Part shown: one piece after another, positions 61,518 through 64,000 of the stretch
Layout of the letters: each line of letters begins with the position of its first letter
Numbering within the stretch: position 1 is the stretch's first letter
Origin: Punica granatum
Taxonomy: Eukaryota; Streptophyta; Magnoliopsida; Myrtales; Lythraceae
Direction: 5' to 3'
Assembly (NCBI RefSeq): GCF_007655135.1
Contig: NC_045133.1
Span: 21,487,845 to 21,551,844 of the forward strand
DNA length: 64,000 nt
Notes under the pieces: model-generated
Seen by the model: only the letters and a program-made list of their open reading frames with translations
Database searches by the model: none
What the model was told of the DNA's origin: nothing
Made by a program: the position numbers and the translations under genes

Positions 61518-64000
61518 ATGGGGTCTCTGCAAGGACCAGTTATTTGCCCGATCCGTGCTAAACAGGCTGGAGTTTACTCCGTGCCGGTGAATGGCCCTTT
61601 GTTGAAGCCCAGGCTCCTCAGGAGTGAATTGTGGGGATGCAGAATGTCCTTTAGGCAGAGGACTGACGGTGGTGTTATCCGGTGGTTGGTGGCTCGGAGG
61701 CGCAAGGCACCGCAATGTAGTTTCAGTTCATCATCAGATGGAAATGGAAGCATGGCCGAGAATTTCAATGAACACGATGAAGATTATGTCAATTCCAGTA
61801 TCGTTGAAGCTGGTATGCTCTGATCCCTTGCCAGTCGTTTTCTTTTTTAATTAAATGGAGTCCGTAGATTATAGCAGATTGCTATGCAATTGCTATAAAT
61901 AAATAAATAAAATTGTAATGCATGGTTCAATGTTTGCAATATCGTAGTCTGTGTTGCAATGTATTATGTTCCGAGTACATGCCTAATGTATTTGTACCAC
62001 TGTGGTATGTATAGTTGAGGTGAAGAGTGGAGCAGATGGTTTCATGATAAAAATGCGGGATGGTCGGCATTTGAGATGTGTCCATAATAACCCCCAAGGA
62101 GGACATTTACCCGATTATGCTCCTCATCCTGCAATAGTGCTGAAGATGGAGGATGGAACTGGTCTCCTTCTTCCAATAATTGTTTGTAAGTGCATTGTTT
62201 TGCATTTCATTAGAACGCTTTAGCTCCTGCAAATTTCTCTTTTTCCCTTTCATAGTAATATATGTCATATATATCCCTGGATTGCAGTGGAGATGCCGAG
62301 TGTTTTGCTCATGGCTGCAGTGCGCAATGTTCAGATCGTATGTTTGGCCCTTTCTTTCCTCTCTCTCGATCAACTGCATCTGTACTTGTGTTCTTTGGTC
62401 ATGCATAGTAGATTGGGGAGCTGATGGTCTTTTGAATTTTGTGGTTTTAGGCTAGACCAACCCTGTATCAAGTCGTGAAAGAGATGATTGACAAGATGGG
62501 CTATGAGGTATATTCATGTCTCCAATTCTTTGCTCGACTCTGTCAGTGAGCAGTAATAATTTTTCAAGTGTCACTCGTTCATATCCACAGGTCAAACTTG
62601 TCAGAGTTACTAAAAGAGTCCACGAGGCTTACTTTGCTCAACTATACCTTACGAAGGTAATAGTTGCTACAGATTGCACTTCATCACAATTATTATGCAT
62701 CTCCATTTCCATAATTTGAGGAGAAGCTTTTAAGGGAATCGTTAATGTCAGTCTTAATTTGAATGTCTTTGCTACACTAATTGGATGTGGTGACAGGTGG
62801 GTGATAAAACAGATTGTGTCAGCTTTGACCTTCGTCCTTCAGATGCCATTAATATTGCAGTTAGATGCAAGGTAAAATCCTTGTTGGATTTATTTGGTTA
62901 TGAAGTGCCTATATAGTACACTGACAACAGAGTGAAGACAGATTCAATTCAGTTTCTGCTAAACTCGATTAGATCACTTGGACTGCATAGAGAGAATTAC
63001 ATTCTTCTTCTCATGTTAGATATTCAGCCATAATTTTAATTTGTTGCATAGTACATAGTGGTGATTTCGTTTTTCTAAACGTGGTCTCATTTGTGGGTGT
63101 CGTCAATTTTTTTTGGTCCATACTCTGCAACTTAATTTTCCCTACCACGTCATTTTAGGTGCCAATACAAGTTAACAAGTACTTAGCCTATAGTGACGGG
63201 ATGAGGGTTATTGAATCTGGAAAACTGTCAGCACAATCTCCTGCGTCAGACGGCTTATTATTCACAGAGCTTGATAGGTATGTACCATTAGCTGTGTATT
63301 TAAATGGAATCAGTTTGTTACTGGGTCAATGTGTATATTTTAAGCTTTGTACGAGTGACAGACGACTAGTGAATAATTAATAATATGGGTTGTCAATATG
63401 TTGGCTGCTCTTGCATGATATAATGATTGATTGACGATTAATTGGTTGCAGGCCCAGTGGCCAGCCATGCATTGAGACAAAAGAGTTCAATCTTGTGCGC
63501 AACATGCTAATAGCTGCTGTTGAGGAACGTTATAGAGATGCTGGTATGTCAACTTGACAGAATTCCGACTACTAATTTTGCCACCTCCGTTCTTATTATC
63601 CAGAAGGTGGAATCTTGTTTTCTCAATGGCCATTTTATGAAGTCTGCACAAATGAACAAGTTGGTGGGTCATATTATCCCAATGTTGTCAAGATTGGTCC
63701 TTGTATATACGGTATTGGAAAACTCTTGCAATGTAGGGTCTGTTTGGACTAGAGCTCTGTCAACCGATTTGCAAAATTGTGGACATACAAAAGATTGCTC
63801 GAGATTATAAGGAAAGGGAATCATGCATGTGAAAAGCACCATAACTTGATAGCTGATATGAGACTTATTCGTATTTCTCTACAGAGTGGTGGTAGTTTTG
63901 ATTATGTAATTAGATCAGAGCATATCAGCTTATTCATATGTTAGCATGCTGATCTTTCAATTTATTCGGTCAAAACTTACTCTCTGTCGTTGCAGCTCAA
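61518..64000 (+). CDS. Bifunctional nuclease in basal defence (BBD, DUF151), 5' part
   Basis: Nine exons in consistent phase: 61518-61812, 62015-62185, 62288-62337, 62451-62507, 62591-62656, 62797-62871, 63159-63277, 63452-63543 and 63996 onward, about 310 residues so far, continuing past the edge. The start MGSLQGPVICPIRAKQ is the BBD N-terminus. The DUF151 (BFN) domain follows from about residue 100: VEVKSGADGFMIKMRDGR, GLLLPIIVLEMPSVLLMAAV, TKRVHEAYFAQLYLTK and SFDLRPSDAINIAVR. The seen part ends EERYRDAAQ, and a C-terminal UVR motif is expected further on. From memory the Arabidopsis homologues BBD1 and BBD2 (At1g75380, At1g19660) have DNase and RNase activity and act in callose-linked defence. 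All exons are open. Confidence 0.93.

Overview
The window is eudicot plant nuclear DNA. It is AT-rich and gene-poor, with GT-AG introns and many transposon relics, and its genes are clearly of plant families. No bacterial, organellar or viral gene was recognised. Six host loci can be supported. From left to right they are: the 3' end of a family-4 glycosyltransferase (+, 24-700); an S1-group bZIP transcription factor with its sucrose-control upstream ORF (-, 6380-7107); a complete group-C MAP kinase with a TEY loop (-, 14892-16749); a three-exon BAHD acyltransferase (+, 24832-30619); a six-exon atypical bHLH factor (+, 48736-51091); and the 5' part of a bifunctional-nuclease (BBD/DUF151) gene that runs off the right edge (+, 61518 to the end).

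From memory, the glycosyltransferase, bZIP44 with its conserved-peptide uORF, and BBD1 lie close together on Arabidopsis chromosome 1 (around At1g75380-At1g75420). The BAHD and bHLH110-type genes also lie close together there (around At1g27620-At1g27660). The window therefore looks like a repeat-inflated ancestral gene neighbourhood.

The DNA between genes holds many mobile elements. Those with recognisable ends are a PIF/Harbinger-like MITE (2794-3394, TAA target duplication), a Mutator-like foldback MITE (18910-19205, 10-bp target duplication), a tRNA-derived SINE with a 17-bp target duplication nested in another repeat inside BAHD intron 1 (26822-26967), a complete 2.76-kb non-autonomous Ty3/gypsy-type LTR element with 706-bp LTRs and a CCATA target duplication (37049-39811), and a hAT-like element (45857-46459). 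Less certain are a Helitron-like element (about 43415-44195), a CACTA terminus with subterminal repeats (52974-53480), and a decayed multi-exon En/Spm transposase (54296-56173). Several local tandem duplications and long microsatellites fill other gaps, including an uninterrupted (TAA)~62 array.

The most interesting locus is the bZIP. Its leader carries an unmistakable sucrose-control peptide uORF, but that peptide runs six codons past its usual end and has V to E in the arrest region. The main ORF is cut short by a 7-bp tandem duplication that puts the conserved C-terminal block out of frame. Together these suggest a changed or decaying sucrose-translation switch, unless the assembly is wrong at these points.
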